Shown: positions 37,282 through 49,772, counted from the first letter of the stretch. The stretch: 64,000 nt of DNA from CAVPOO01 sp963707015 (GCA_963707015.1 CAVPOO010000006.1:1-64000), one strand, 5' to 3'. A program made the numbers and translations. The notes: generated from the letters alone by a model not told the origin.

Positions 37282-38334
37282 TTATGACTCCGCAGGTGTC
37301 AGGATGTAACGCTCCATCAGGTAGCCCAGACAGTCCTGGCGGATCACGCGTTCATCGAGGGTAAACATGGAGGGCATTACCGGTCGGCGGGTGCAAATCG
37401 TGCCGTCGACAACTGCAAAGTAATGCTGCCCCACATTCTTGCCGTATTCATCCCAGGCCTCAAGACAGGCTGCTTCCCCCTGCGCCTTGCGCGCCAGCTC
37501 GGTGCCTGCGGGAAGTTCGCGGAAATTGAGCTGGTCCAGGTCGGGCACGAAACAGAGATCGGTATTGCAGTCCTTGAAACTGAAACTGCACGGCTCGGGC
37601 ACCTTGACGATCGCCACGGTGTGGAACAGATCCAGATCATGCAGTGCCACCGGGTGAACCGGGATATCGGAAAGCCGCAGACAGGCATTCAGGAACTCCA
37701 GTGCGTGATCAACACCGTGCGGCTGTCCAGGCTGGCCACATTCCACGGTGACCGCTGGGCATAAGCGGGCAAAGGCAATCGACTGCACGCCGCGAGGTCG
37801 CGTGAAATAGACCACGGTGCGGCTGAACAATGTAGCAAGGTGAAGGTAGCGGTGGTCGATACGGTTTACACAGGCATAGTGCGGGTTGAGGCCTGTGTTG
37901 TTGTGGATATCGACGCTGGCGAAAACCCTGCGTTTCTCCATTTGCTCGGTGATCCGCGCCATCATGGCGTGTTCGGCCGTACCGCCAGTATCCGCACCCG
38001 GCCAGACGCGATTGTAGTCTGGCTGATTATCGAAGCGCCGCAGGCCCTTCTCGGCGGCCTGCACGTTGCCGAAGAAGACCGACAAGGCCCGTGGCAGGGG
38101 TCGATGCTGATACCGCTGCAACAGGGCACGCAGCGCGTAAAAACTGGTATCCTCATTGCCGTGCAGCAGCACCGAGACGAACAGCGGTTCCGTGCGCGAG
38201 CCGGGCAGATGTATGAGCGTGGGCCCGCCCAGTAACTCATAAAGGTCAGTGACCTCCGCCTCAAGCAGTCCTTCGGGAACATGATCCAGAATCTGCAACA
38301 TACCGCTAAAATCCGAACCTCTCAGACCTGCCAT
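37282..38334 (-). CDS. M14 family zinc carboxypeptidase/aspartoacylase-like protein
   Basis: This is a protein of up to 350 residues with the AstE/AspA-type hydrolase signature: zinc ligands in VLLHGNEDTSFYALRAL (HxxE), RVWPGAD, the third ligand in ASVDIHNNTG and the catalytic Glu in AVTVECGQPGQPHG. Members remove acyl or amino-acid groups from a carboxylate amine or peptide. The start at 38334 overlaps the GCS2-like gene by 13 bp; ATG 38301 is an alternative. The operon order is GCS2-like ligase, this hydrolase, then glycosyltransferase. Confidence 0.85.
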   Translation of the reverse strand: MAGLRGSDFSGMLQILDHVPEGLLEAEVTDLYELLGGPTLIHLPGSRTEPLFVSVLLHGNEDTSFYALRALLQRYQHRPLPRALSVFFGNVQAAEKGLRRFDNQPDYNRVWPGADTGGTAEHAMMARITEQMEKRRVFASVDIHNNTGLNPHYACVNRIDHRYLHLATLFSRTVVYFTRPRGVQSIAFARLCPAVTVECGQPGQPHGVDHALEFLNACLRLSDIPVHPVALHDLDLFHTVAIVKVPEPCSFSFKDCNTDLCFVPDLDQLNFRELPAGTELARKAQGEAACLEAWDEYGKNVGQHYFAVVDGTICTRRPVMPSMFTLDERVIRQDCLGYLMERYILTPAES

Positions 38335-39755
38335 TCATGCACGGGCCGCCCGCTGTTCTGACGTTCCCGATAGGCTTCCACAAGCCCGGCCATGTTGGCC
38401 CCGTGCTCCGCAACATAGGCGCGCTGCCAGACGGCCCCGTTGCAGGCCTTGCGCGCCCGCTCCTCGATGATCCCCAGATAGTACGCAATATCCGCAGGGT
38501 CAATGGCAAGCTCATGCAGACCCTGCCTTGCCTGCGCAAGCAGATGCTCAGCCAGCAGCACCTGCATTTTGCCTCGACGTCCATCCAGCCAACGGACCTG
38601 CGCCTCAAAACCGTCGCGCGCGGCGCTGTAAAAGTTGTCGCGCGCATCGGCAAAGCTCAGCTTTAATTCCGCCGGCATTTCGCTGTTGCCCAAAGACTGG
38701 ACCAGCCCGAAGAAGAATGCCGCATTGGCGATCAGATCCGGTACCGAGGGTCCGCCTGGCACGACGCGATGCTCGATGCGCAGATGCGGCGTCCCGTCGT
38801 CATCGAAGCCGAGCAGCGGGCGATTCCAGCGCCAGATAGTACCGTTATGCAGGCGCACATGCGGCAGTGTCTCGTCCTCCTCGTCAAAACGCTCCGGCAA
38901 CAGGGCCGGATAGTGCTCCAGATTCTCCTGGAAACACTCCATCAGCGACTCGTGAAGATAGCCGGTACCAAAGCTGACCCGCCGCATCGGTCCGTGTGCA
39001 GCGCCATCAAAACCACCAACCTCGACAGATTGCTCAAACAGCGGAATACGCGTCTCATCCCAAAGATCCCGGCCGAAAAGGAAAGGCGAGTTCGCGGCAA
39101 CCGCGACCATGGGTGCCGAGAGGATGTGTGCCAGGTTGTAGTAACGCAAGGCAGTGGTCTGTGCGACTTTCAGATGAATCTGAAACGAGGTTGCGGCCGA
39201 CTCGAGCATGACATCGCGATGGGTCAACTTCAGATGTTCACGACCAACGATATCCAGCGCCAGCGGTTTACCGTCGCGCTGCCGCAATACCTGCTCATTA
39301 AGCGCCCGGTAGCGTTCCAGGTTGGACATGTTGCGGGCGGTGAGTCTGGCTTCATCCAGTGTCGGCAGAATGCCAATCATAAGCATGCGCACGTCGAGTT
39401 CAGCGGCGACCCGCTCGCAATTGTTCCAGGTGTCCTGCAGATGACGCTGCATGAGACTCAGGGCCTGACCCGTGAGTTGCTCCGGTTGTGTATTGAGTTC
39501 GACATTGAATCGGGCAAGCTCCGGCACGACCAGCGGATCACCCAGCCGGGCAAGGAAACGCTCGTTGATGGAAGCCGGCTGGCTGTTGCCGTCGATCAAC
39601 CAGGCCTCGAGCTCAAAACCGCCGACGCGGTCATGCGTGGAGAAACGCCCTTCGCGGAACCATTCGGCGAGCCGCGCCGTTTCCACACGCAGGCGTTCCT
39701 GATAGGCCAAAAAGTCCGCATCGCTAAAATGCCTGCTGCTGATTTCCTGGCCCAC
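38322..39755 (-). CDS. GCS2-like glutamate-cysteine ligase family protein
   Basis: This 477-residue carboxylate-amine ligase has the glutamine-synthetase-like fold. Features are GGFELEAWLIDG (the metal and glutamate-binding strand), FNVELNTQPEQL, a long helix, SAATSFQIHLKV, FGRDLWDETRIPLFEQSV and LRIEHRVVPGGPSVPD. It is related to proteobacterial GshA-like enzymes of the YbdK/GCS2 type, which join glutamate or another amino acid to an amine. GTG 39755 follows the murU stop by four bases with AAGG upstream; a longer frame to 39827 would overlap murU by 68 bp. True glutathione synthesis is possible, but the linked M14 hydrolase and the RimK-like ligase point to another amide product. Confidence 0.85.
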   Translation of the reverse strand: MGQEISSRHFSDADFLAYQERLRVETARLAEWFREGRFSTHDRVGGFELEAWLIDGNSQPASINERFLARLGDPLVVPELARFNVELNTQPEQLTGQALSLMQRHLQDTWNNCERVAAELDVRMLMIGILPTLDEARLTARNMSNLERYRALNEQVLRQRDGKPLALDIVGREHLKLTHRDVMLESAATSFQIHLKVAQTTALRYYNLAHILSAPMVAVAANSPFLFGRDLWDETRIPLFEQSVEVGGFDGAAHGPMRRVSFGTGYLHESLMECFQENLEHYPALLPERFDEEDETLPHVRLHNGTIWRWNRPLLGFDDDGTPHLRIEHRVVPGGPSVPDLIANAAFFFGLVQSLGNSEMPAELKLSFADARDNFYSAARDGFEAQVRWLDGRRGKMQVLLAEHLLAQARQGLHELAIDPADIAYYLGIIEERARKACNGAVWQRAYVAEHGANMAGLVEAYRERQNSGRPVHEWQV

Positions 39756-39759
39756 GTCG

Positions 39760-41464
<1,705 letters not shown>

Positions 41465-42093
41465 CTTGTCTCCCCTGGGTATTTGCGACGATTATACATC
41501 TACCGAAGACGGCTTCGTTGCCTCAGCCCGAGCCGGCCCGACGCTGCCAGCCGCACGGGATAACCTGATCGAACTCAGCCGCGCTCAGAGAGATGCTGGC
41601 GGTTACCACCGGAATCAGTACGGCTGCCATGCTCATTCCTGACCGGCGATCTGTGCGCGTACGGGTGTCGCGCAAGGCGACGATCTCACCCTTATCAGGA
41701 CGCGCCGGCCCTGCGACGCGCAGCGTCTCACGCTGCCTGCGGTTTTGGGGGCTAAGAATCCTGATCATCGATAGCCGCTCCATGGAGCTCCGCGCCGACG
41801 CAGCTGACTACAATTGAGCTGGCGCGGCCCGCATCTCCAGGCTGAGCGGCACCTTGCGCGCCACTTGCACACGATCGAAATACCTCTGCACACAGAGGGC
41901 CGGGCTCCCTCAACGCGACAGGCGCAAACGACGCGTGGCGCTGCCACCTCCGCGAGACAGGGCACCGGCCCGGGCGCACCACTGACAGTGGAGCTGCTGT
42001 GAATATCCGACCGCGAATAACGCCGATTCCAGAGAGCTGAACCACGCGCGCTACACCCGCTGACTGGAAACTCGTTGAAGGAAGCCGCATTCT
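41465..42093. other. 629-bp divergent spacer between amgK and lptD
   Basis: A perfect minus-strand TATAAT (complement of 41491-41496) lies 26 bp upstream of amgK without a good -35. The rest has only short frames without ribosome-binding sites, including an 86-codon minus-strand frame at 41523-41783 that I do not recognise. No lptD promoter stands out. The length is larger than needed for two promoters, so decayed sequence is likely. Confidence 0.45.
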
Positions 42094-44610
42094 ATGCGAT
42101 TTTACGGTACGCTCGCCAGCCGGAACGGCAATGGAAGTCGAGATTTATCCGTGAGTTACCAGTACTTATTCGGAAAGCTGTCGATTGGCCTGCTGTACTG
42201 GGCCGGAATAGCCGGTGCTGTGGCCAATTCTGCGGACTGGAACTGCCGACCGGCAGCGGACGGGGATGCCTGGGTGTGTGACGCGGCGTCAGCCGGCGCC
42301 GCCCAATTCGCGGCGGTAAGCGCCGAGGCGGACGCGCCTGTTGGCGCGGAGCCTCCCGAGACACCAACGAGTGACTCAGACAAACTTGATGACGAACCAC
42401 CCGCAATTCGGCCACAGGAACCGCTGACGGAGGATGGAGCGGCTCGGAGCACCCCAACCGAGTACGACTACAGCACATGGTCACTCTGCCCACCAATGCC
42501 GAGGAGAGACGTCACCTTCAGCGACGGCCCGGCTGATAACGGAAAGATCACCACGGAGTTGACAGGTCTCAGTGCGACGATCTACCAGGAAAAGATCTAC
42601 GAACTGGAAGGTGAGGCGGTGGCTCAGCATGGCAACCAGCGGATTGCAGCCGACCACCTTATCTACGATGCGGAGGCCGGCACGCTGGATGCGAAAGGCC
42701 ATGTTCAACTGGATGAACCCGACTATGCGCTCTCTGGAAGCCGGGCTCGCCTGCTTATTGGTCAGGACCGGGGGGAGCTCTATGACGTCGAGTACCAGGC
42801 CTTTGAAAAACATGCCCGCGGTACGGCCGAGGTCGCCTCCCAGAAAAACAAGAACCTGCGGCGTTTCAAGAAAGCGACCTATACAACCTGTCCACCGGGC
42901 AAGAACGCCTGGCAACTGAATGCCCGTAAGGTCATCCTCGAGCAAGACACGGGTGTGGGTACGGCCAAACATGTCTATGTCGAGCTGAAAGACATTCCGG
43001 TCTTTTACAGCCCCTACATCAGCTTTCCAATTGATGATCGTCGCCAATCCGGCTTTCTCGTCCCCAGCTACGGTCAGTCCCAGGAATCGGGCACCGAGCT
43101 GCGCGTGCCTTATTACTGGAACATCGCACCGAACCGCGATGCCACCATCACACCGCGTTACCTCAGCCGCCGCGGCCTGCAGATGATCGGCGAGTTCCGT
43201 TACCTGACACCCCGACATGAGGGGCAGATCGACGTGGAGTATCTTCGCCACGATGAGGAATTGGACGATCGCAACCGCGCACTCTATTCCATTGACCATG
43301 TGGGCAGGCTCGCCCCACGACTCGGTATCTCCGCCAAGGCCAAGCAGGTATCGGACAAGACCTATTTTGACGATCTGGGCAACTCCTTGAACGTTACCAG
43401 CGCGACCCATCTGGAACAGCGCGCCGATGCCACCTACGCGGGTGACGGATGGTTTGTGCAAACGCTGGTGCAAAACTTTCAGACCATCGATGAGACCATT
43501 CCGAGCGCCGATCGACCCTACAAGCGACTGCCGCAACTCCTGTTCCAGCTCCATCCCAAGACCGCGCCGCTTGGCACTGAAATGGAACTGCGCGCAGAAA
43601 CGGTCCGCTTTGATCAGAATGGCCGCCTCACCGGTTCCCGTGTTGACCTCAAACCTGAGATAAGCCGGCCATTCACGGGCACGGCCTATTTTGTAACACC
43701 CAGGCTGGGGCTGCGTTACACAACGTACAATCTGCACGATACCGCGTCCGACGAACCCTCCAGTCCCAGCCGTACCATCCCGATCGCCAGCCTCGACAGC
43801 GGCCTGTTTTTTGACCGCAACCTGACATTGGCGTCGAGCCGCATGGTACATACACTGGAGCCGCGCCTGTATTACCTCTATGTACCGGAAAAAAACCAGG
43901 ATGATCTGCCGGTTTTTGATACGGCGAAGTTTGACTTCAATTTTCAGCAGATGTTTCGTGATAACCGTTTCAGCGGCGCGGATCGACAAGGCGATTCGAA
44001 CCAGCTGACACTGGCGCTCACCAGTCGCCTGTTTGACCCGGCCTCCGGGGTCGAGCGCATCGCCGGGAGTATCGGCTCGATCGTGTATTTTCGAAACCGC
44101 GACGTGGTATTGCCAGGGGAGACACCGGAAACCGACAGCACGTCGAACCTGGTGGGCGGTCTCAGGGTAAACCCGGGCGCTGCCTGGCAGATGGGCGGTG
44201 GACTACAATGGGATCCGCAGACAACACGTGTCGATCGTGCCAGTGTTACCCTGCGCTACTGGCCCGATCGCGGGCATCTTGCCAATCTCTCGTACCAGTA
44301 TCGCCGGGGGGTGCTGCAACAGATTGACATTTCCAGCCTCTGGTACATCACCCCGTCATGGCATGGCATTTTTCGCTGGTACCATTCACTTCGCGACGAA
44401 AAACTCCTGGAAGGCCTGATTGGTGTAGAATACGAAAACTGCTGCTGGGCATTCCGTACGGTGGTGCGCAATTTTATTAACGACAGCAGTGGCGATAGTA
44501 CAACTCTATTGCTGTTTCAGCTCGAACTCAAAGGCCTCACCAGTGTCGGTCATGCGATTGATGACCTGCTGGAAGATGAGATTCTCGGCTACGGAGAAGC
44601 ACCCTGGTAA
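42094..44610 (+). CDS. lptD: LPS-assembly outer-membrane protein LptD
   Basis: This protein of up to 838 residues is the outer-membrane LPS translocon. The OstA-type periplasmic jellyroll begins near residue 145 (KITTELTGLSATIYQEKIYE), followed by a 26-strand barrel rich in aromatic strands. The paired cysteines typical of LptD disulfides are in ENCCWAFRT near the C-terminus, with partner Cys in WNC and WVC near residues 50 and 62. An Ala/Pro/Glu-rich linker of about 60 residues lies between the signal region and the jellyroll. ATG 42094 has GAAGGAAG nine bases upstream; GTG 42151 would give a more usual signal peptide. It is followed by surA after one base. Confidence 0.95.
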   Translation: MRFYGTLASRNGNGSRDLSVSYQYLFGKLSIGLLYWAGIAGAVANSADWNCRPAADGDAWVCDAASAGAAQFAAVSAEADAPVGAEPPETPTSDSDKLDDEPPAIRPQEPLTEDGAARSTPTEYDYSTWSLCPPMPRRDVTFSDGPADNGKITTELTGLSATIYQEKIYELEGEAVAQHGNQRIAADHLIYDAEAGTLDAKGHVQLDEPDYALSGSRARLLIGQDRGELYDVEYQAFEKHARGTAEVASQKNKNLRRFKKATYTTCPPGKNAWQLNARKVILEQDTGVGTAKHVYVELKDIPVFYSPYISFPIDDRRQSGFLVPSYGQSQESGTELRVPYYWNIAPNRDATITPRYLSRRGLQMIGEFRYLTPRHEGQIDVEYLRHDEELDDRNRALYSIDHVGRLAPRLGISAKAKQVSDKTYFDDLGNSLNVTSATHLEQRADATYAGDGWFVQTLVQNFQTIDETIPSADRPYKRLPQLLFQLHPKTAPLGTEMELRAETVRFDQNGRLTGSRVDLKPEISRPFTGTAYFVTPRLGLRYTTYNLHDTASDEPSSPSRTIPIASLDSGLFFDRNLTLASSRMVHTLEPRLYYLYVPEKNQDDLPVFDTAKFDFNFQQMFRDNRFSGADRQGDSNQLTLALTSRLFDPASGVERIAGSIGSIVYFRNRDVVLPGETPETDSTSNLVGGLRVNPGAAWQMGGGLQWDPQTTRVDRASVTLRYWPDRGHLANLSYQYRRGVLQQIDISSLWYITPSWHGIFRWYHSLRDEKLLEGLIGVEYENCCWAFRTVVRNFINDSSGDSTTLLLFQLELKGLTSVGHAIDDLLEDEILGYGEAPW

Positions 44611-44611
44611 C

Positions 44612-45943
44612 ATGCGCAATCTCGTTCCAGTTAAATTACCGGGCGTCGGCTTTCTGATCCTTGCCGTCTGCCTCTCCGCAGGACTGCCGTCAGCGCTTGC
44701 TGCCGTTCAGGATCTGGAACGGATCGTGGCGATAGTCAATGACGACGTCGTACTGGAAGGTGAGCTGGACGATCGTATCAGCATGGTTCTGGAACAGCTC
44801 AATGCCCAGAACACTTCCCTTCCCCCTGAAGAGGCCATCAGGCGGCAGGTACTGGAGCGGATCATCGTGGAAAAGCTGCAGCTGCAGCTCGCGGACAGTA
44901 ATAATATCCAGGTGGATGACGAGGCATTAAACGCGAGCATTCGGGAGATTGCCAGCAAGAACAATATGTCGCTTGAGGAGTTCCGTAACATACTGGAAGC
45001 GGAAAACCACTCCTTCGCGAGCTTTCGGGAAGAACTTCGCAATCAGATCCGTATCAATCAGGTCCGCCAGCAGATGGTAGGGAACCGTATCAAGATTACT
45101 GACCAGGAGATCGAAAATTTCTTTGCCTCGGAGGAAGCCGCGGGTGACGTCGGCACGGAATACCATCTGGCGCATATCCTGATTACTGTACCCGAAGCGG
45201 CCTCGCCCGAGCAGGTGCAGGCAGCGCGGAAGAAGGCCGAGGACGTGCTGCAGCGGCTCCGAGCCGGATCCGATTTCGCCGAGATGGCGGTAGCCGTATC
45301 CGCAGGACAGACTGCCCTCCAGGGCGGTGACCTGGGTTGGCGCAAAGTGGCCGAGCTGCCGAGCGTGGCGGCAGATACGATCCGTCAGATGCACGCTGGC
45401 GACATCAGTGATCTGCTGCGCAACCCAAGCGGCTTTCACATTGTGAAACTGATGGATGTGCGGGGTGGAGCTGCACACTATGTCAGCCAGACACACGCAC
45501 GGCACATACTGTTAAAAGCGGGGGAATTATCGTCAGCGGATGATGCGCGCGTTCGCCTCGAACAGCTGCGCGAGCGGCTTGTCGGCGGCGAAGACTTTGC
45601 TGCACTTGCTCGTTCCCACTCACAGGACAAACTCTCTGCATCCAGGGGAGGCGACCTCGGTTGGATCAACCCAGGGGATATGGTTCCACGCTTTGAAGCA
45701 GCGATGGATAAACTGCAACCGGGCGAGATCAGCGAACCAGTGAAGACCCAATTCGGCTGGCACCTGATTCAGGTGCTGGGACGCCGCCAGCATGACAGTA
45801 CCGATGACTACCAGAGAGCCAAGGCACGCGAGGCCATCCTCAGGTACAAGACCAACGTCGAGACTGATCTCTGGCTGCGGCGTCTGCGCGATGAAGCGTA
45901 CGTGGAATATCGTACCGACGAGGGAAGCGCTCCCCTGGAGTAG
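44612..45943 (+). CDS. surA: Periplasmic peptidyl-prolyl isomerase/chaperone SurA
   Basis: This 443-residue outer-membrane-protein chaperone has a signal peptide ending ALAA. The N-terminal chaperone domain contains [18 protein letters not shown]. Two parvulin domains follow ([18 protein letters not shown] and [20 protein letters not shown]), each with GGDLGW. The start lies one base after the lptD stop, so expression is coupled to its client LptD. Confidence 0.97.
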   Translation: MRNLVPVKLPGVGFLILAVCLSAGLPSALAAVQDLERIVAIVNDDVVLEGELDDRISMVLEQLNAQNTSLPPEEAIRRQVLERIIVEKLQLQLADSNNIQVDDEALNASIREIASKNNMSLEEFRNILEAENHSFASFREELRNQIRINQVRQQMVGNRIKITDQEIENFFASEEAAGDVGTEYHLAHILITVPEAASPEQVQAARKKAEDVLQRLRAGSDFAEMAVAVSAGQTALQGGDLGWRKVAELPSVAADTIRQMHAGDISDLLRNPSGFHIVKLMDVRGGAAHYVSQTHARHILLKAGELSSADDARVRLEQLRERLVGGEDFAALARSHSQDKLSASRGGDLGWINPGDMVPRFEAAMDKLQPGEISEPVKTQFGWHLIQVLGRRQHDSTDDYQRAKAREAILRYKTNVETDLWLRRLRDEAYVEYRTDEGSAPLE

Positions 45944-45950
45944 TACCCCT

Positions 45951-46949
45951 ATGGGTGAAGTCTCCCGCATTGCCCTGACACCCGGGGAACCCGCTGGCAT
46001 CGGTCCGGATCTGTGCCTGTTTCTCGCCCAGCAGAGCCATTCTGTTGAACTTGTCGTCGTCACAGACCCGGCGATCCTGGTGGAACGCGCCGCCAGCCGC
46101 AAGATCCCGCTCCGCTTGCGAACGTTCGATGAACGTGCGTCACCGCAAAGATCCGAAGCCGGGGAACTGGCAGTGCTGCCGGTTGTTACTGCCGTGCCAA
46201 GTTGTGCCGGCAGCCTTGACCCACGAAACGCCCGCCATGTACTCGAGACGCTTGACCTTGCTGTCCGCGGCTGCATGGAGAACCGCTTTGCCGCCCTGGT
46301 TACGGGTCCGGTCCACAAGGGCATCATCAATGACGCCGGGATCCCGTTTACGGGTCACACCGAGTATCTGCGTGACCGGACAGGGGCACAACAGGCAGTC
46401 ATGATGCTGGTAACCGAGGGCCTGCGCGTCGCACTTGCAACCACGCATATACCGCTTGCAGAGGTCAGCCAGTCACTTGATCAGCACCAGCTCGAGCAGA
46501 CGCTACGCATACTCGATATCAGTCTGCGACGCTACTTTGGCATATCCAAGCCGCACCTGTTGGTCAGTGGCCTCAATCCGCATGCCGGGGAAGGCGGGCA
46601 CCTCGGACATGAAGAGATAGACATCATAGCGCCGGCACTGGAGACGGTACGCGCAGAAGGGTTGAGGATTTCCGGGCCACTCCCCGCAGACACCCTCTTC
46701 ACGCCCAAATATCTTGCGCAGGCCGACGCGGTCCTGGCCATGTATCATGACCAGGGGCTGCCTGTACTGAAGTACATCGGTTTCGGACGTGCGGTAAACA
46801 TTACGCTGGGCCTGCCCATCATCCGCACCTCCGTTGACCATGGGACTGCGCTGGAACTGGCTGGCCGGGGTGAGATAAACACCGGCAGTATACGCGCCGC
46901 GCTCGATTGTGCCGTGAACATGGCGACCCACGCCAGACGCGATGCATGA
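45951..46949 (+). CDS. pdxA: 4-hydroxythreonine-4-phosphate dehydrogenase
   Basis: PdxA oxidises 4-phosphohydroxy-L-threonine for pyridoxal phosphate synthesis. The 332 residues show [33 protein letters not shown], the metal ligands in [14 protein letters not shown] and [11 protein letters not shown]. The ATG at 45951 lies seven bases after surA and the gene ends within the rsmA start. Confidence 0.97.
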   Translation: MGEVSRIALTPGEPAGIGPDLCLFLAQQSHSVELVVVTDPAILVERAASRKIPLRLRTFDERASPQRSEAGELAVLPVVTAVPSCAGSLDPRNARHVLETLDLAVRGCMENRFAALVTGPVHKGIINDAGIPFTGHTEYLRDRTGAQQAVMMLVTEGLRVALATTHIPLAEVSQSLDQHQLEQTLRILDISLRRYFGISKPHLLVSGLNPHAGEGGHLGHEEIDIIAPALETVRAEGLRISGPLPADTLFTPKYLAQADAVLAMYHDQGLPVLKYIGFGRAVNITLGLPIIRTSVDHGTALELAGRGEINTGSIRAALDCAVNMATHARRDA

Positions 46950-47734
46950 CCCGGATCTACCGCAAACGCTTTGGCCAGCATTTCCTGCACGACCCCGGGA
47001 TCATCTGCAAGATTGTCCAAGCTATAAATGGAGATGCAGAACAGCACCTGGTTGAAATCGGCCCCGGCGCGGGCGCTATCACAGCCCCGTTACTCGCAGC
47101 CTGCTACCGACTGGACGTCATTGAGCTGGATCGTGATCTGATTGCCCCACTGCAGAATCAGTTCGGCAACGGCAATAAGCTTCACATTCACAATCAGGAT
47201 GCGCTGCAGACCAACTTCTGTGCGCTGCAGGAGTCCGGGGAAAAATTGCGCATCGTCGGCAATCTCCCCTACAATATCTCCACGCCCCTCCTGTTTCACA
47301 TCCTTGACCAGGTATCGTGTATCAAGGACATGCACTTTATGCTGCAAAAGGAGGTGGCTGAGCGTCTTGCGGCAGCGCCCGGGAGTGGTGCCTACGGTAG
47401 ACTTTCGGTCATGCTGCAATATCGTTGTGCGGTGCAGGTGCTGTTTCTGATCGGACCCGGCGCCTTCAAACCACCGCCAAAGGTAGACTCCGCGTTTATC
47501 CGCTTGATTCCGCATACGACGCCACCGGTAACGGTAGAGGATGAATACACGTTCGATCGCATCGTGCGCCTGGCGTTCGCCCAGCGGCGCAAGACGTTGC
47601 GAAATGCCTTGCGCGGCCTGCTCGATGCGGATGAAATTTACGAAGCCGGCGTGGATCCCGGGCTGCGTGCTGAACGACTGGGGTTGTCTGATTTTGCGGC
47701 ACTCTCGCGCAGCCTGTGCAGGCGCCAATCTTAA
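46946..47734 (+). CDS. rsmA: 16S rRNA A1518/A1519 dimethyltransferase RsmA (KsgA)
   Basis: This 262-residue enzyme dimethylates two adenines in helix 45 of 16S rRNA. Seen are [10 protein letters not shown], the SAM loop [13 protein letters not shown] in NQDALQTNF and the catalytic NLPYNIS. The ATG overlaps the pdxA stop in ATGA. Confidence 0.97.
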   Translation: MTRIYRKRFGQHFLHDPGIICKIVQAINGDAEQHLVEIGPGAGAITAPLLAACYRLDVIELDRDLIAPLQNQFGNGNKLHIHNQDALQTNFCALQESGEKLRIVGNLPYNISTPLLFHILDQVSCIKDMHFMLQKEVAERLAAAPGSGAYGRLSVMLQYRCAVQVLFLIGPGAFKPPPKVDSAFIRLIPHTTPPVTVEDEYTFDRIVRLAFAQRRKTLRNALRGLLDADEIYEAGVDPGLRAERLGLSDFAALSRSLCRRQS

Positions 47735-47815
47735 CCTGGGGACGAACAGGCGGCGGCGTAATTTCAGGGAAACCGGTCCGACGACGGCTATACTTAACTG
47801 CGCAGGAGAAGAAAC

Positions 47816-48259
47816 ATGGCCGAATACCAAAACATCCTGATTGCTGTCGACTTTACTCCTGAACATACTCAGGTCACGGACCGCGCCGTATGGCTTGCCA
47901 AACAGTCGGGCGCACGATTGAGCCTGATACATGTGGTCGAGTTCGTCCACATTGACTTGGCGAATGAACTGGTGCTGCCTCAGGATATGGAATTGCAGAC
48001 GCGACTCCTGGAAACCGCAACGACCAGGCTCCAGGAAGTCGCTGAGGGGCTCGAGGTGGCCGGAGAAGTGCAACAGTGGGTCGAACTGGGTACGACCAAG
48101 CTGGAAATTACCAGAGTTGCAGAAGAGCAGAATGTCGATTTGATTGTGCTCGGCAGTCATAGCCGGCACGGCATAGGGCTGTTGCTCGGATCAACCGCGA
48201 ATGCGGTGCTTCATGGCGCACCGTGCGACGTGCTCGCCGTACGGGTCAAGGAGAACTAG
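47816..48259 (+). CDS. Universal stress protein (UspA family)
   Basis: This 147-residue cytoplasmic Usp-fold protein starts with the strand ILIAVDFTPEH and carries the ATP-binding signature GSHSRHGIGLLLGSTA near residues 120-135. It has AGGAG eight bases before its ATG and stands alone after rsmA. Confidence 0.93.
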   Translation: MAEYQNILIAVDFTPEHTQVTDRAVWLAKQSGARLSLIHVVEFVHIDLANELVLPQDMELQTRLLETATTRLQEVAEGLEVAGEVQQWVELGTTKLEITRVAEEQNVDLIVLGSHSRHGIGLLLGSTANAVLHGAPCDVLAVRVKEN

Positions 48260-48267
48260 CAGTTGTC

Positions 48268-48621
48268 TTACCAGTGGTAGGTGATACCGAAACGAACTTC
48301 GGGTTCCAGGGTATTTGCCTCGGGCGACTCGTCAGGCATTGCCATGACATGCCAGCTAAATCCGGCATGTGCTGGCACCGCGCCGACCTCGCCAGCCTGC
48401 AAAGCACCCCCTGAGTCACTCAAGACTGACTCTACGTTGTCAACAAAACGCGTGAACCAGCCGCGCGGCTCCTTGGCCGGCATATCGATCAAAGGTGAAT
48501 TGAGCTGATCATTGGGTGAACGCGCCTGCACCGTTGTGGTGAGAATCACCCCGATACCTACGAGGAACGTAAGGATCAGGAGAGGATCAAGCTTACGAAA
48601 GAGACGCTTACGGTGGTTCAT
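48268..48621 (-). CDS. Hypothetical single-span membrane or exported protein
   Basis: This is a 117-residue protein I do not recognise. A basic N-terminus (MNHRKRLFRKLD) is followed by a hydrophobic segment at residues 13-30 (LLILTFLVGIGVILTTTV) and then a soluble region ending in VRFGITYHW, which resembles the closing strand of small outer-membrane beta proteins. It converges on the universal stress gene with an 8-bp gap. Confidence 0.65.
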   Translation of the reverse strand: MNHRKRLFRKLDPLLILTFLVGIGVILTTTVQARSPNDQLNSPLIDMPAKEPRGWFTRFVDNVESVLSDSGGALQAGEVGAVPAHAGFSWHVMAMPDESPEANTLEPEVRFGITYHW

Positions 48622-48940
48622 CGTCTTGCCCCCAGTCGACCACCCCTACTACCCCAGAATTACAGAGGTGGTCAGGTATTTAAAAGCAACATGTGTGCCG
48701 TCAATGGCCATGGGAGACCGGGAACCATCCCACAGGAGCTCGCGGCAGTGGTAGGAGGTGCTCGTTGATAAAGCCTCCCTTTACAAGCCATTTAGCGGCT
48801 GACAGGGAGGATGACTTGAGTGGACCGCAGCGCACGGCGAACACCGTCGAGCCGGACTGGGAAAATAAGCCGGGCAAACCGATCCGGCGGAGGCGGAAGC
48901 AAAACTTTTGCCAATGACTCAACAGGTTACAATCGCCGCC
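48622..48940. other. 319-bp spacer, nothing recognised
   Basis: Two opposite frames of about 74 codons overlap here, but neither has a ribosome-binding site or motif. The promoter of the gene at 48268-48621 should lie in the left part. Confidence 0.4.
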
Positions 48941-49156
48941 TCAGGGTATCTTTATCCGGTATCCTGGATTAGTCCAGCACTCTGGCAGTGGCTCGCCAGA
49001 CGGGAAAACCAGGTTACCCTTGCCGAACTCGGCCGGCTCCTGAAGCTCTTCGCCCGCATGAAATCGGCCCTTCACCCCTGTCTGGCAGGGATCAAACATA
49101 GCAGCCAGATCGAGCACTTCGACGAGATCACCGCTAGCCGTGTCTTTCAGGTACAT
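48941..49156 (-). CDS. Small conserved hypothetical protein (71 aa)
   Basis: The protein reads MYLKDTASGDLVEVLDLAAM, then GRFHAGEELQEPAEFGK and LVFPSGEPLPECW. From memory, this pattern (a short polypeptide beginning M[YF]LK and ending with a CW pair) recurs in gammaproteobacteria without a known role. GGGGAG lies eight bases before the ATG, which supports this strand over an overlapping plus-strand frame at 48908-49201. Confidence 0.65.
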   Translation of the reverse strand: MYLKDTASGDLVEVLDLAAMFDPCQTGVKGRFHAGEELQEPAEFGKGNLVFPSGEPLPECWTNPGYRIKIP

Positions 49157-49388
49157 GAGAGCAACTCCCCATTGTTATACTGTCCGCGCCTGATATCATG
49201 AGCTGTGTGCAATCTACACACTGTCGCGGAAGGGCACACTTCGAAACTTACAGATAGTCCGTACTGAGTGCAATACTGTCTGACCTTGCCCCTGATACCA
49301 ACGGCTTTGGCCACAAGACAGGGTGATTTTCGAATTCCCCGCATACAAACTGGATGGATCACCAGGGAAAATGGCGAAAAATAGCGAG

Positions 49389-49772
49389 ATGACAGATCAA
49401 TCCCCGTATGACATCCAGGTCCGTGTCAAATCGGCTTATATTGAAGCCCAGTCCGTTCCCGATCAGAACCGTTACGTCTTCGCCTATTCGATAACCATTT
49501 ACAATGCAGGGCGGGTACCAGCGAAGCTGCTTACGCGCCATTGGATTATCACCGACAGTAATGGCAAGACACAGGAGGTCCGCGGTGACGGCGTGGTCGG
49601 CGAGCAACCGCACCTCCGTCCTGGTGAGTCTTTCCAGTACACGAGTGGCACTATGATTGAAACTGCTGTCGGCAGCATGCACGGAAGTTACCAGATGATT
49701 GCAGACGACGGTGTCCAGTTTGATGCCGAGATACCGACGTTCACACTCTCCATACCCCGCGTTCTCCACTGA
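49389..49772 (+). CDS. apaG: Co2+/Mg2+ efflux-associated protein ApaG
   Basis: This 127-residue fibronectin-III-like beta-sandwich shows YVFAYSITIYNAG, LLTRHWIITDSNG, GVVGEQPHLRPGESFQYTSG and GSMHGSYQM. ATG 49389 gives the family length (E. coli 125); an in-frame ATG at 49371 is possible. It precedes apaH by nine bases, as in enterobacteria. Confidence 0.95.
   Translation: MTDQSPYDIQVRVKSAYIEAQSVPDQNRYVFAYSITIYNAGRVPAKLLTRHWIITDSNGKTQEVRGDGVVGEQPHLRPGESFQYTSGTMIETAVGSMHGSYQMIADDGVQFDAEIPTFTLSIPRVLH

Noticed and set aside
48908..49201. 97-codon plus-strand frame overlapping the 71-residue minus-strand gene
   Set aside because: The opposite frame has GGGGAG at the right distance and a remembered conserved pattern, while this one has neither.
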